The notes: generated by a model not told the origin, from the letters alone. Positions 6,928-15,330 are shown, counted from the first letter of the stretch. The stretch: DNA of 20,599 nucleotides from Sphingomonadales bacterium (GCA_016714795.1 JADKCA010000013.1:1-20599), one strand, 5' to 3'. Made by a program: numbers and translations.

Positions 6928-7488
6928 ATGCAGAATCTGCTTCTCGACGAACTGCCCGCTGCAACGCTCGCGACGCGCGCGCAAGCTATCGACGCTCGTG
7001 CCAAGGCCAAGACAGAGGCTTTTGAACTTCCTGACGGCGCAATTGCTGGATTCTTTGGCGACTACCGATTCCTCTCGAACTTTTGGCTGGCCCCGGTCCC
7101 GATGTATGGTGCTACCTACCCGTCGGTCGAACATGCCTATCAGGCTGCCAAAAGCAGCTCCGCGGACGAACGCCTCGCGATGCTGCGTGCTGCCGGATCT
7201 GCAGCTGCCAAGGCCCTCGGACGCCGCGTAACGCTCCGTCCCGATTGGGAAGCCGCCAAAACCCATTTCATGCTGGCACTGGTCCGCAGAAAATTCGCCG
7301 ATCCAGTCCTCGGCAACCGCCTGATTGCCACCGGGCACGCTGCGATCTTCGAAGAAACGACCCGCTGGAATGACACCGTTTGGGGCATCGTCGCTTGTCC
7401 TGTCGGCTACCGCGGCGGAAACCGGCTAGGGCAAATCCTTGAATCGGTCCGAGACGAGCTTATGACGAAGCAGGGGAGTGCCAAATGA
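6928..7488 (+). CDS. NADAR domain protein (YbiA/RibX-like)
   Basis: The protein has 186 residues and an intact frame; the start at 6928 follows GAAAGGA at 6914-6920. After a 40-residue helical N-terminal extension, the NADAR core begins: GFFGDYRFLSNFWLAP (41-56), YPSVEHAYQAAKS (64-76), GRRVTLRPDW and a helix with KTHFMLALVRRKF, then ETTRWNDTVWG, and ends GGNRLGQILESVRDEL (163-178). These are the conserved parts of the family. NADAR proteins cleave N-glycosidic bonds; known activities include removal of ADP-ribose from guanine in DNA and cleavage of riboflavin-pathway intermediates. The core glutamate of the VEHAYQ motif is present. Its position after a SLOG gene and downstream of a Mom-like gene favours a role in nucleic-acid or nucleotide chemistry rather than riboflavin metabolism. 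Confidence 0.92.
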   Translation: MQNLLLDELPAATLATRAQAIDARAKAKTEAFELPDGAIAGFFGDYRFLSNFWLAPVPMYGATYPSVEHAYQAAKSSSADERLAMLRAAGSAAAKALGRRVTLRPDWEAAKTHFMLALVRRKFADPVLGNRLIATGHAAIFEETTRWNDTVWGIVACPVGYRGGNRLGQILESVRDELMTKQGSAK

Positions 7489-7959
7489 GCAAGAAAACAC
7501 TGGCGGTCGAAATCGCCTGTTCGCAAGACGAAGCCAAGCTGTTCATGGATCTTGTCATCTATCTCTGGGACCGCAAAAACAGGCCCAACCCGCTCCCGAC
7601 CCCCGAACTGGACGCTGCATACAATCAGAAGGCGGCTGTTACCATCAGCCAATATTGCAACCATATCGACGACTTCGGGATCGACTGTACCTACGACGCG
7701 CCCGCACAGATCCTTCGGCTGCACGACATCGAGGGCGCTCCCGACCTCTCTGCGCTCGCGATGGTGCTGATCCATCTTTACCCGCACCGGCTCCCGATCG
7801 CCCTATGCGCTGAGCGACAGCGCGGGACGCACTCCCAAGGTCTGGACCGTCCTGACCGATCAATCGATCATCATCACTGAAGACGAAGCCCGCGCGCTGG
7901 TTGCTGCCAAAGGCAGGGATCCGGCCTATGTAGAAGCAGCAATTCGCACCTTTCACTGA
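7485..7959 (+). CDS. Unknown protein of about 155 residues, one frameshift
   Basis: It starts in an ATGA overlap with NADAR. The first frame reads LAVEIACSQDEAKLFMDL, then DCTYDAPAQILRLHD and SALAMVLIHLYPHRLP. After a shift at about 7800, another frame continues YALSDSAGRTPKVWTVLTD and SIIITEDEARALVAA, ending at 7957-7959. The strand-helix order resembles the protein at 15596 (see findings). There is no known domain. Its stop faces the end of the DUF1173 gene 9 bases away on the other strand. Confidence 0.68.
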
Positions 7960-7968
7960 GACTTTGCC

Positions 7969-9209
7969 TCAGGCCGCAGCCCCGGCCTCCGCTTGCTTGA
8001 CCGGCTCACGACGATAATAGGCCCTTCGTTCCGGGTTTGGCAGATCCTCGCCCTTGACCCAAATCGCGTGGTCGATCCCCTGAAAAGACATCCTGTTCGC
8101 CAGCGAATCTTCGACGCGCTCCTCCGGATCATGCAGATAAACCGCCGTCGCCCGCTCCCCGGTGTCTTTAAGAACGATACTCGCGATCGGCACGTCCTTC
8201 TCCAGGTTCACCCGCATCCCCTTGACGAACCTGCGCCGGCGCGCGACCGCTTCCTTTAGCAGTTGCTCCTCCTGACGCCTCGAACGGCAACCAAGTGTCA
8301 GTAACCGGCATCACGGTCACCTCGACAAGATCGAGCAAGCCCGTTTTCCTCCTGCAGAACGAAGCCGCCATCACCAGGTGGCCATCATTCTGCTTACGCC
8401 GCCATAGCGATATCTCATCGGCGAACCGCTTCAGAAACCGGCGACTCATATCCGCGTCCATGTCGAAACTCTCTTCGCCATTATACCGGATGATCACTTT
8501 CACTTCGTGATCCACCTCGCGGATTTCGCGAACCTCTCCGCTTACGATCATCATATTATCAGGCGAAGCCTTGACCCGCGCCAGCGCCGCGCGCTTGCGC
8601 GCCGACCACTCCCTTGCATCGTCACTCCGGTACACCTCCGGTATGAACAGCACGTCGCTCATCCCTTGCTGTTTGACCTTGCAGACCGCTGCAGCCTCCA
8701 ACAACGCGCGCCGGACGACCCCCCATGTCCGCTTATCCTGCATCTTCGGGTGCCAGTGGGTGAGTTCAGCACGATCCCACAGATAATGAAGCAAGCCGCG
8801 CATTGTCAGCTTTTTGTCCAGTCGACTTCACCACGGGCTTGTCGTTCGTGAGAGCCGATGGCGCGCTACGCGCGGGTCCCCGCGTAAGCGGGAACCCGAC
8901 CTTCAGCGCGCTTTCGCCGCTTTCGCTATCATCGATCACCGCTGCCCCGCGCACCTGTGCGAGACCAGTCAGATCATCCGGCGCATCAAAATGATCGCAA
9001 TCCGTCGAATGTCCGGCACCGGATCCTGGCCAGCGCGCCAGAACGAAATTCTCGAACCGACGCGCCGTGTACAGGGGCAACTCAATCCCCTTGCGGCACA
9101 GGCAAAAGGCCTTGTCCTTTCGGCGGTGCGCTTCAGCCAGCATCTTCTGCAAATCATTCGAATCGCCCACTTCGACCACGCGGCCGAGCACCAGATAGCG
9201 TTGAGCCAT
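7969..9209 (-). CDS. DUF1173 family protein, frame broken twice
   Basis: The start is ATG 9209 (MAQRYLVLGRV), preceded by GGAGAG; a Met at 9221 is less well placed. The first frame carries CLCRKGIELPLYTARRF (from Cys36), LARWPGSGAGHSTDCDHF and a strand-rich part. After a shift near 8822 comes MRGLLHYLWDRAELTHWHP, then VRRALLEAAAV and FIPEVYRSDD. After another near 8262 come RRRRFVKGMRVNLEKDVP and ASIVLKDTGERATAVYLHD. This is the DUF1173 order, and the repaired length of about 412 residues fits the family (about 400). The C-x-C with H-x3-x-C could bind a metal. DUF1173 genes are common on alphaproteobacterial plasmids and ICEs; the function is unknown. It is transcribed against its neighbours. 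Confidence 0.85.
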
Positions 9210-9278
9210 AAGTCTCTCCATATCCCGCGATCCGACGCTGCCCGTCCGACCTCTCGCGCTTTCCTCCTTCGAGTTTGG

Positions 9279-9296
9279 GCGCGGCAGCTGCCGCGC
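9279..9296. promoter_or_regulatory. Perfect 18-bp palindrome upstream of DUF1173
   Basis: GCGCGGCAGCTGCCGCGC reads the same on both strands. It lies about 70 bases before the DUF1173 start and downstream of its candidate promoter, so it could be an operator or form a hairpin in the 5' leader. No regulator gene is adjacent. Confidence 0.55.
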
Positions 9297-9306
9297 GTTT
9301 CTGATC

Positions 9307-9336
9307 GTTACACCAAATCTGAACGATATGAAACAA
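9307..9336 (-). promoter_or_regulatory. Candidate promoter for DUF1173
   Basis: Read on the minus strand, TTGTTT (9336-9331), an 18-base spacer and TGTAAC (9312-9307) give a modest sigma-70-like match, about 100 bases before the start codon. The surrounding bases are AT-richer than the rest. This is a weak call. Confidence 0.35.
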
Positions 9337-9401
9337 TCTAACGCCCTGACCAACTTTGGGAATGTTGCGCCAGTTCAGCAGTTCGTTCGCACCGGAAAGA
9401 T

Positions 9402-9477
9402 GCCGCGCTTTCGCGGCACTTCCCGGCATACCCGCTGTGCTTTGCTAGGCTTGCGAACACGCTGCGCCTGTGTTCGC
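9402..9477. repeat. Two hairpins in the gene-free stretch 9210-9639
   Basis: The first is GCCGCG-CTTT-CGCGGC at 9402-9417 (6-bp stem, 4-base loop). The second is GCGAACAC at 9453-9460 with GTGTTCGC at 9470-9477 (8-bp perfect stem, 9-base loop). Neither is followed by a T run on either strand, so they do not look like terminators. The short ORFs here lack coding character. I otherwise see nothing in 9340-9639. Confidence 0.5.
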
Positions 9478-9639
9478 GCGCCAAGCGGCGCATGATCGGT
9501 GCTGACCTGGGCGTTCGACACCACCCTCACGACCACCGCTACGCAAGACGCGGACAACCATCAGAACATTTTCGCGCAATGAAGGGGGCAGGGCTTGCTG
9601 GGCGGACCGAATGCACCTTCGCGTCAATCGGGTGCGATC

Positions 9640-10103
9640 TCAAATCCGGTGCGCCATATTGAGCCGGAGTTCGGGAACGCAGCGGCGGCGGCCGAAAGGG
9701 TCGCACATGATCCGGATCGTGTCCAAATAGACCATAACGCCGCCGGGCCACATCCTGTCAAACGCCGCCAAAGCGCCTCTGACGGGCGCGGCCAAACCCA
9801 CTCCCACCCCTCGTGATTGAGGAAGGTGCGGGCAAAGTCGATCGAGGCCACAAAGGCGACAACCATCATCGAGCCGACGAGCGCAGTGCGCGCTACCACT
9901 CCAGCGTTTCCAAGCAACACCAGCGCGATCGCAGGCACCGAGCCTAGAACACAGATCGCTCCATTGACCCAAAAAGATCGCAACGCACAGGCACGGAGGT
10001 AGCGCTCAATCACCGCAATGCCATCCACAACATCGCCGCGGCCAACGCACTCAGCGACATAAAAACGAGCCTTCTCGACTTCACGGACGTAACCGATCCC
10101 CAT
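9640..10103 (-). CDS. Small membrane protein with two helices, one frameshift
   Basis: The start chosen is ATG 10103, with GAGGTG six bases upstream on the minus strand; an ATG at 10118 lacks this. Residues 1-40 are helical and charged (MGIGYVREVEKARFYVAE, then VIERYLRACALRS). Two membrane spans follow: AICVLGSVPAIALVLLGNAG and VGSMMVVAFVASIDFA. Near 9770 the first frame turns Ser/Ala-rich, while another frame reads FDRMWPGGVMVYLDTIRI and ends at 9640, the more natural C-terminus. No family is recognised. Confidence 0.55.
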
Positions 10104-10162
10104 CGTTTCACCTCGCATTCAAGTCGAAAGCAAACATAGATCGCACCAAGATAACCCACATC

Positions 10163-10282
10163 TCATTGCGAATGAGACAACACTACGCTCGCCAGCGCGA
10201 ACCCGCCGACCAACGTAAAGATTGCAAATCGAAAGCGAGCATAGCAAGATATTTCTATACGATCACATAGTATGAAGGACAT
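10163..10282 (-). CDS. Possible 39-residue single-span membrane peptide
   Basis: The peptide starts MSFILCDRIEISCYARFRF and ends in one hydrophobic helix (FAIFTLVGGFALASVVL). The stretch is AT-richer than its surroundings and lies upstream of the membrane protein on the same strand. It lacks a clear ribosome-binding site and overlaps a plus-strand candidate at 10272, so it is a low-confidence call. Confidence 0.28.
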   Translation of the reverse strand: MSFILCDRIEISCYARFRFAIFTLVGGFALASVVLSHSQ

Positions 10283-10415
10283 CCGCTGAAACCCTGGCCC
10301 GATCCGCGCTCCTGAGAAGCCGGTCTCGAAATTCGAGATCGCCCTTGTCAGCGCGCTGGTTATCCTCCCGTTCGTCGCGATCGCCGTCGACCAGCTCGCC
10401 AAACACCTGGGCTGA
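10272..10415 (+). CDS. Possible small membrane protein with an in-frame stop
   Basis: From ATG 10272 the frame meets a TGA at codon 6 (10287-10289), then continues open as EKPVSKFEIALVSALVILPF and VAIAVDQLAKHLG to a TGA at 10413-10415. This is a neat single-span peptide of about 35-47 residues. The true start is not visible, so either the early stop is an error or the start is a non-standard codon. It ends 28 bases before AlkB and could head that operon. Confidence 0.35.
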
Positions 10416-10443
10416 AGAAGAGCGGGGCAGGGGAAGGGAACAG

Positions 10444-11081
10444 ATGCGGAGCGAGACCATGCCCTTCCAGACACTCGAGCTACCCGGTGCGATGATGCAC
10501 CTCGACAGCGAATTCCTCAACCCCGAGCGCGCCAGCCACTTCCAACGCCTACTGCGCGCACAACGCTGTCGTGGCGCCAGCGCCAGGTGACCATCGCCGG
10601 GATCTCCTACGACGAACCGCGCCTCACAGCATGGCACGGCGAAACCTACAGCTATTCCGGCCTCACACTCGATCCAGCACCGCTCACGCCCGAGCTCGAC
10701 GAGCTGCGGCTGCTGATCCAGACCCATCTGGGCAACGCCGGCATCGCCGCGGCGCCGTTCAATTCTGTCCTCGCCAATCTCTACCGCGCCGGACGCCGCG
10801 ATTCGATCGGAATGCACGCCGACGACGAACCCGAACTCGGTTTCGAACCCGTGATCGCATCGCTGAGCCTTGGCCGACCGGCCCAGCTGCGCCTTGCACC
10901 GAAGCCCGGACGGCAAGGCAAGCCCGCCCGCGTCCTGCTGCGGCCCGGAAGCCTATTCATCATGGCCCGCCAAACCCAGGCCAACTGGAAACACGGCATC
11001 GACAAGGAAGCCCGTCCAAGCAGCGAAGACCGGATCAACCTCACCTTCCGGACCATCTTCCCCAGAAAGCGACCATCATGA
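10444..11081 (+). CDS. AlkB-family Fe(II)/2-oxoglutarate dioxygenase, one frameshift
   Basis: The start at 10444 follows GGGAAGGG at 10431-10438. The N-terminal frame gives LPGAMMHLDSEFLNPERASH. After a one-base shift at about 10558, the main frame reads TLSWRQRQ, then PRLTAWHGETYSYSGL. The catalytic core is complete: NLYRAGRRDSIGMHADDEPE supplies the metal-binding His-x-Asp, WKHGI supplies the second His, and RINLTFR supplies the 2-oxoglutarate-binding arginines. Also present is the family segment VIASLSLG. AlkB enzymes oxidatively remove alkyl groups from DNA or RNA bases. The repaired length of about 212 residues is normal for the family. It heads an operon of overlapping unknown genes up to 13629. 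Alkylation repair is the usual role; a link to the modified bases of the Mom-like enzyme is only a hypothesis. Confidence 0.88.
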
Positions 11082-11605
11082 CCCAGGCAGTCCACCAAGC
11101 TCTTGCCGGTCTGTTCGACGAAGATCATCCGCGCGTCTGCGCACAAGTTCAATGCTACGGCCTGACCATCGTGCAGGGCGAGCAAGGCATCACCTCGCTT
11201 GACCAACCAAGCCAGGAATGGACCCACCGGCTCGAACTGGAAATCGGCAACTCGACTACTGACATCACGCTCGAGGTAGAACTGATCGTCGGCGAACACG
11301 CTATGTTCGACGAACTCGCCCGCCAGCACACCTGGCTGCCATCCCCCGTCGCGCCCAACTCTTCGAACAACGGTGTCTGCTGGTTTGAACGCCCCGACAA
11401 GGCGCTCGCGGTGATTTCAACCACACCAGAAGTGATCCAGAGCATGATCCTTGCCCTCGACACAAACGCGCAGTCCTGGATCGAAATAACCGTCTCGGGC
11501 CCGTTCGTCCGCAGCCGGACCGACGAGCTGCGCGCGATCTTCGCCTTTGCCATCATCAACGCACTTTCCAGAAACGCCAGCGGCGCGGTGGCACGTGAAC
11601 CATGA
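11078..11605 (+). CDS. Unknown 175-residue soluble protein
   Basis: It starts in an ATGA overlap with AlkB. The sequence is beta-rich: VQCYGLTIVQGEQGITSLD, then HRLELEIGNSTTDITLEVEL, and a centre with VCWFERPDKALAVIS. It then has a helix (PEVIQSMILALD), a strand (SWIEITVSGPFV) and a C-terminal helix with AIFAFAIINALS. It is acidic overall, with no signal peptide and no convincing membrane span. I recognise no family. The next gene overlaps its last 11 bases if the GTG at 11595 is its start. Confidence 0.82.
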   Translation: MTQAVHQALAGLFDEDHPRVCAQVQCYGLTIVQGEQGITSLDQPSQEWTHRLELEIGNSTTDITLEVELIVGEHAMFDELARQHTWLPSPVAPNSSNNGVCWFERPDKALAVISTTPEVIQSMILALDTNAQSWIEITVSGPFVRSRTDELRAIFAFAIINALSRNASGAVAREP

Positions 11606-12674
11606 CCGCCCCCAAATCATCGCCGCGCTCGTTGCGTTCCGCCAACCCCACGATCACGGTTACAAACCAAGTCCTGCAACCGAGCGCCTGATGGACTCCA
11701 TCACGCTCGAAATGATCGAAGACCAGCTCGAGAGGCACAATGCCGGCGAACTTGCGCAAAGCGAACTCGGGCGATCGTTCACCGCCTATGTCGCCGACGT
11801 GCTCGACCAATATACCGCCGAATATTATGCCGACGACGAACCCGGCCACGTCGCACTGATTGCCTCACGCCTCGCGCAGCTCTCGACCGCCATCTTCTAC
11901 CGCAACATCCCGGATCTCTTACCCGAGCCGACAACAATAGAAGCCATGTTCGACGACGTCTACACGCTCGACGGCCGCGCGTTCTGCAGCAAATACGACA
12001 TCCTCGACTTCTACGAAATGCGGGTCGACGACCACCAAAGCCAAGAACGCGCTTGGGACGAGCCCTATCAGCAGCTCATCGCCCACCTGGACCCTGCGAA
12101 TCCAGCGGCCGCGCGCCAAAGGATCGACCAGGCGATCCTCGATCACAAACGCGCCGCGACCGCGCCGATGAACCGCCGCTCCTTCATGGCGATCCTGATC
12201 TATATCCTCGCACTCGTGCCTGCAGGTCCTGCCGTCCTGCGGGTAATGACCTCGATCGACGAGAAAACGCGCGACCTGCGTTTCGCCGATCAAGTTGCAA
12301 CACTAAGCTGGCCAATGACCATCGGCTTGTTCGGGCTGACCTTTGCACTGATCGTCCTCAGCGTCGAAATCCGATACCCGAAACGACGCCAGCCAGCCCC
12401 GCCGCCACCGGCATTCATCAAGGCATGGTTCGACCGCAACGAGCGCCCGGGCCATTTTGAACATTGGCACATCTACTGGCCGACCGCGAAACTCTGGGTC
12501 CACCGCCGAGAGGGATTCTTCTTCGACACATGGCGCAAGGAACTCGCCACCCGCGAAGACTATGAGACGATCATCGCCAAGCTCGAACGCAGGCGCCTCT
12601 TCCGCGCACCAAACCCCTATATGGCGACGCAGCTGCGCCGTTTCCTTGAAACCAACACCGATCGCTACCCATGA
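11595..12674 (+). CDS. Unknown membrane protein with a large cytoplasmic N-terminus
   Basis: The frame is open from before 11595. I choose GTG 11595 because the sequence is protein-like from there (NHDRPQIIAALVAFRQ). ATG 11691 (MDSITLEMIEDQLERHNAGE) is the alternative, overlapping a short out-of-frame ORF that starts at 11602. Residues 30-180 are acidic and helical. Two membrane spans follow, at about 195-215 (FMAILIYILALVPAGPAVL) and 240-262 (IGLFGLTFALIVLSVEI), with a Pro-rich linker. A basic, aromatic C-terminal domain contains HFEHWHIYWPTAKLWVHRR and a helix YETIIAKLERRRLF. No family is recognised. It is the first of three overlapping membrane-protein genes. Confidence 0.8.
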   Translation: MNHDRPQIIAALVAFRQPHDHGYKPSPATERLMDSITLEMIEDQLERHNAGELAQSELGRSFTAYVADVLDQYTAEYYADDEPGHVALIASRLAQLSTAIFYRNIPDLLPEPTTIEAMFDDVYTLDGRAFCSKYDILDFYEMRVDDHQSQERAWDEPYQQLIAHLDPANPAAARQRIDQAILDHKRAATAPMNRRSFMAILIYILALVPAGPAVLRVMTSIDEKTRDLRFADQVATLSWPMTIGLFGLTFALIVLSVEIRYPKRRQPAPPPPAFIKAWFDRNERPGHFEHWHIYWPTAKLWVHRREGFFFDTWRKELATREDYETIIAKLERRRLFRAPNPYMATQLRRFLETNTDRYP

Positions 12675-13099
12675 CCGAACACACCGAAAGCATCCCGATC
12701 CGCGAAGCACTCGCCCGCTACCTTTACCCGGACGATCTCGGCAAAGGCTACGCACTCATCGACGAAGACACGGGCCGCCTCGTGCGCAGAATCCGGATTG
12801 TCCAGTGGACAATGCGCCTACTGTTCGCTGCCGGCCTTGCGACACTGCTTATCGGCGCGCAACCAGGTTGGCTCCGCGTCCTCGAAGGATCGGCCTACTC
12901 GCTGCGATCGCCGCATTCGAACTCTATGGCCTCGCCGCGCTCAACACGCCCGTTTTCGATTTCTATGGCCGACGCCTGACCCGCGCATCAAAGCCTTCAT
13001 GGACATGCTTGCGAGCGGCGAACCCAAGCCTTTGCCGAAGATAGCGAGCCTGCCCGGGCGAGCGCGACCTTTGCCAACCCCCAGAGCACCAAACGATGA
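12671..13099 (+). pseudogene. Membrane protein with two spans, frame broken repeatedly
   Basis: It starts in an ATGA overlap. The first frame reads IPIREALARYLYPDDLGKG, an acidic stretch and a membrane span (MRLLFAAGLATLLIGA). After a shift near 12870, a second frame gives IGLLAAIAAFELYGLAALN and TPVFDFYGRRL. After another near 12975, a third reads DPRIKAFMDMLASGEP. The final piece AFAEDSEPARASATFANP ends at TGA 13097-13099, overlapping the next ATG. Each step is a single base. The intact protein would be about 143 residues, with two spans and short soluble ends. No family is recognised. Confidence 0.6.
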
Positions 13100-13629
13100 C
13101 CCGCCTCGTCAGCCCCAAATCTGTCGCCGAGCTCAACGCCTGCCATCCAGACGATGACATTCGTCTGAGCGACGCAACGATACTCACGAGTGGCGGAGGC
13201 GAGGAAGGAACCCAGCTTGGTGCCAGATATCTCGCACTGATGCGCGAACACAACAGCAGAAAGCGGCGCTCACTCGGCCTCAACCGCCTCGCCTGCCTCG
13301 CGGTCACGCTCCTGTTATACGCCCTGCTGCTCTATCTACCGAACTCGCTTGCAACACTTGCCGTGCTGGCCATGCTCGCCCTCTACGCTTGGCTCCTCTG
13401 GAAAGCCGACCAGGCAGTCCGGAGCGCAGATCACGACATTGACACCGTCGAGAAGATGTTCAGCGACGACTACACGATCAAGGTCCGAGACCTGCGCGCC
13501 CAGTTGGCGAGCTCAGGGACGCCCGATGTAAAGATCGGGCCGTGGGATCGAGCGGCCGCGAAGCCGAATCACGCAAGGGCAAAGGAGCCAGCCCATCGGC
13601 AACGAACCAACGGCAGACGCCGACGATAA
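13096..13629 (+). CDS. Unknown two-span membrane protein, 177 residues
   Basis: It starts in an ATGA overlap. A hydrophilic N-terminus (about 55 residues) precedes two close membrane spans, ACLAVTLLLYALLLYLP and LAVLAMLALYAWLLW, forming a hairpin. A charged helix follows (DHDIDTVEKMFSDDYTIKVR), then a disordered, strongly basic tail ending in NGRRRR. Both ends are probably cytoplasmic by the positive-inside rule. It resembles its neighbours at 11595 and 12671 in layout (soluble part, two spans, soluble part) but not in sequence. The tail may be extended by a frameshift, since its composition changes near 13540. Confidence 0.8.
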   Translation: MTRLVSPKSVAELNACHPDDDIRLSDATILTSGGGEEGTQLGARYLALMREHNSRKRRSLGLNRLACLAVTLLLYALLLYLPNSLATLAVLAMLALYAWLLWKADQAVRSADHDIDTVEKMFSDDYTIKVRDLRAQLASSGTPDVKIGPWDRAAAKPNHARAKEPAHRQRTNGRRRR

Positions 13630-13702
13630 TAACCCACCAGGACCCAATCGAACGGAAGCTCAACACCAACCAAGGCCACGCTGGCTAGAAACAACGAACA
13701 TA

Positions 13703-14372
13703 ATGACCGAACCCAAACACCGCAACGGACCTACCTCGACGTCCCCGCCGATTTCATTGCATCGTACGCCAACGCGCACGAGGAGTTTACAGAATTCAGA
13801 ATCAAACCGTCCGAGACCTGGTCAAGACGAAGCCCTATTACGATCCTCGCCCGACGATTTGGCAGTGCGTGACCTGGACCCAACTCCAGATTATGGACAC
13901 CATGATCAGAACCGTTGATCTCGAACCAAGCATGGGAGCCGACCAAGTGCGCGCGTTTCGGCGCACCGCTCGAGACATCAATATCCCGCCCCGAGAAATA
14001 CTCGCAATATGCCCGCTCCCCTATATCGAAGAGTGGCAAACACGCAAAAGCCTGCAAGAGCAAGACATAACATCATTGGAAAAGCTCGCCCGTTTATCGG
14101 AACCATTCATCCTCAAACTGCCGCATATGAGCCGCCGCAACCTGACGCGACTTATCGCTCTCCTCCAATTCCACGGCCTGCACAGCCGGATGACCGAAAG
14201 TGACTTCATCCTTACCGCGCCGCGAAACGACGACGCCAATGCCGAAAAAGACGAAGTCATCGCAACGCTAGCGTCTTATACCAACGACACCAAGAAGGGC
14301 GAGCAGCTGGCCCAGGAGCTCTATGACATATGGCATCCGGCAAGATCATCCAGGGTTAAAACCAAAGCCTAG
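13703..14372 (+). CDS. Protein with RNA-polymerase-alpha-CTD-like domain, two frameshifts
   Basis: The N-terminus (MTEPKHRNGP) is followed, after a shift near 13728, by TYLDVPADFIASYANAHEEF. After another near 13800, it continues TVRDLVKTKPYYDPRPTIWQ into the long intact frame (WTQLQIMDTMIRTVDLEPS) to 14372. Within the intact part, DITSLEKLARLSEPFILKLP then MSRRNLTRLIALLQFHGLH matches the helix-hairpin-helix pattern of the RNA polymerase alpha C-terminal domain (I-x-T-V-x-D-L, E-L-L-x-I-P-x-x-G-x-x-S-L-x-E-I, G-L). Such domains bind DNA or regulators. The repaired length is about 222 residues. It faces the sigma-like gene at 14565-15269. The domain call is from pattern only; DNA binding is inferred. 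Confidence 0.65.
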
Positions 14373-14383
14373 CCTTCCGACAC

Positions 14384-14415
14384 AAGCCGCGCTCCATCGT
14401 CACCGCGGCTTTCTT
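14384..14415 (+). terminator. Intrinsic terminator after the alpha-CTD-like gene
   Basis: An 8-bp stem, AAGCCGCG (14384-14391) with CGCGGCTT (14404-14411), and a 12-base loop are followed by TCTT. It lies 12 bases after the stop at 14372. The T tract is short, so strength is uncertain. Confidence 0.55.
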
Positions 14416-14564
14416 GCGCGTCGCGCAGTAGCGCAGCCGCAAAATCGAAAATCAGGCTCGCGACCGCGATCGTCAATGTCCGGCCCTGATTGTAAGTTGA
14501 TCCTCGATAGCGCGAGCCAGCCTGAGATGTTGCACCTCAGCCCGGCAGACATCCACATCATTCT

Positions 14565-15269
14565 TCACGACTTAGTTCCTCTCCTATTTGGCGCGAACCC
14601 CGCCCGTCTGAACAATTGCGAAAAAACACCCCCGAGGCGGTCAAACAAGTTAACCGCGCCGGCTTCGTCCATACCGTCACCATCGGTCCGAAAATGCCAG
14701 CTCGACGACGATTGCCAATGCTGCTGAGCCCGCTCTTCGGCACACGATCCCTGTTGGCGCGCACGAGCTTGCTCTTCTCGCCGTTTCTGCCAAAACTGCT
14801 CTTCCTCACGCGCAACGCGGCGCACTCAGCCGCCTCGGCGCGGAGCTGTTCCGCCCGCACGGCGTTTTCCGCACTTGCTCTTCGCTCACCTTCCGAAGCA
14901 ACGATTGCGCGTCAACCGGGCCCGAACCGCCTGACGGTTGAGCTTGCGCATCGCCTTCAGCTCGATCTGCGCTACACGCGCCCGCGAAATCCCGAACAAC
15001 TCACCCAGCTCATCGATGCCATGTTCACGACACCCGATCCCATAGCGCATCCGAACCACACGCTCCTCACGAGGCGTAAGCACCAACAGCATTTTTCGAA
15101 CGAGGTCCCGCCCCGCGAAGCTCTCGTCAGGTTCGACAGTTTCAATCACCAGCTCGGAACGATCGATATCAGCAAAACCGACGACCATTCCGGCACCAAC
15201 GACGACGTCGTTGGCAGGCAATTGCCAACCGGCAAAATCGTCTACAGAAAGGCTTGTTATAGTCGCCAT
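14565..15269 (-). CDS. Sigma-70 region 4 protein with coiled-coil tail, frame broken
   Basis: The start chosen is ATG 15269 (MATITSLSVDDFAGWQLP). Residues 63-115 are a sigma-70 region 4 helix-turn-helix: LTPREERVVRMRYGIG, DELGELFGISRARVAQIE and LKAMRKLNRQAV, close to RpoD's final domain, which contacts the -35 element. No regions 2 or 3 are present, so it cannot act as a complete sigma factor. The frame stops at 14886, but other frames continue AVRAEQLRAEAAE and then VAREEEQFWQKRREEQARAR, a charged coiled coil, and a C-terminus ending at 14565. I read one protein of about 234 residues. It is transcribed away from a set of 10-bp repeats. It may be a DNA-binding regulator. Confidence 0.7.
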
Positions 15270-15330
15270 AACCCCAAGGTTGAGCAGCCAATTGACAAAG
15301 TCAACAACGCCGCACGACACACGCCCCACG

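Noticed and set aside
6194..7231. Single plus-strand ORF of 345 codons
   Set aside because: Only the part from 6335 to about 6535 is the SLOG protein in frame. The rest is out of frame with the second half of SLOG and with NADAR.
10263..10916. Minus-strand ORF of 217 codons
   Set aside because: It is antisense to AlkB, which has its full catalytic residues on the plus strand.
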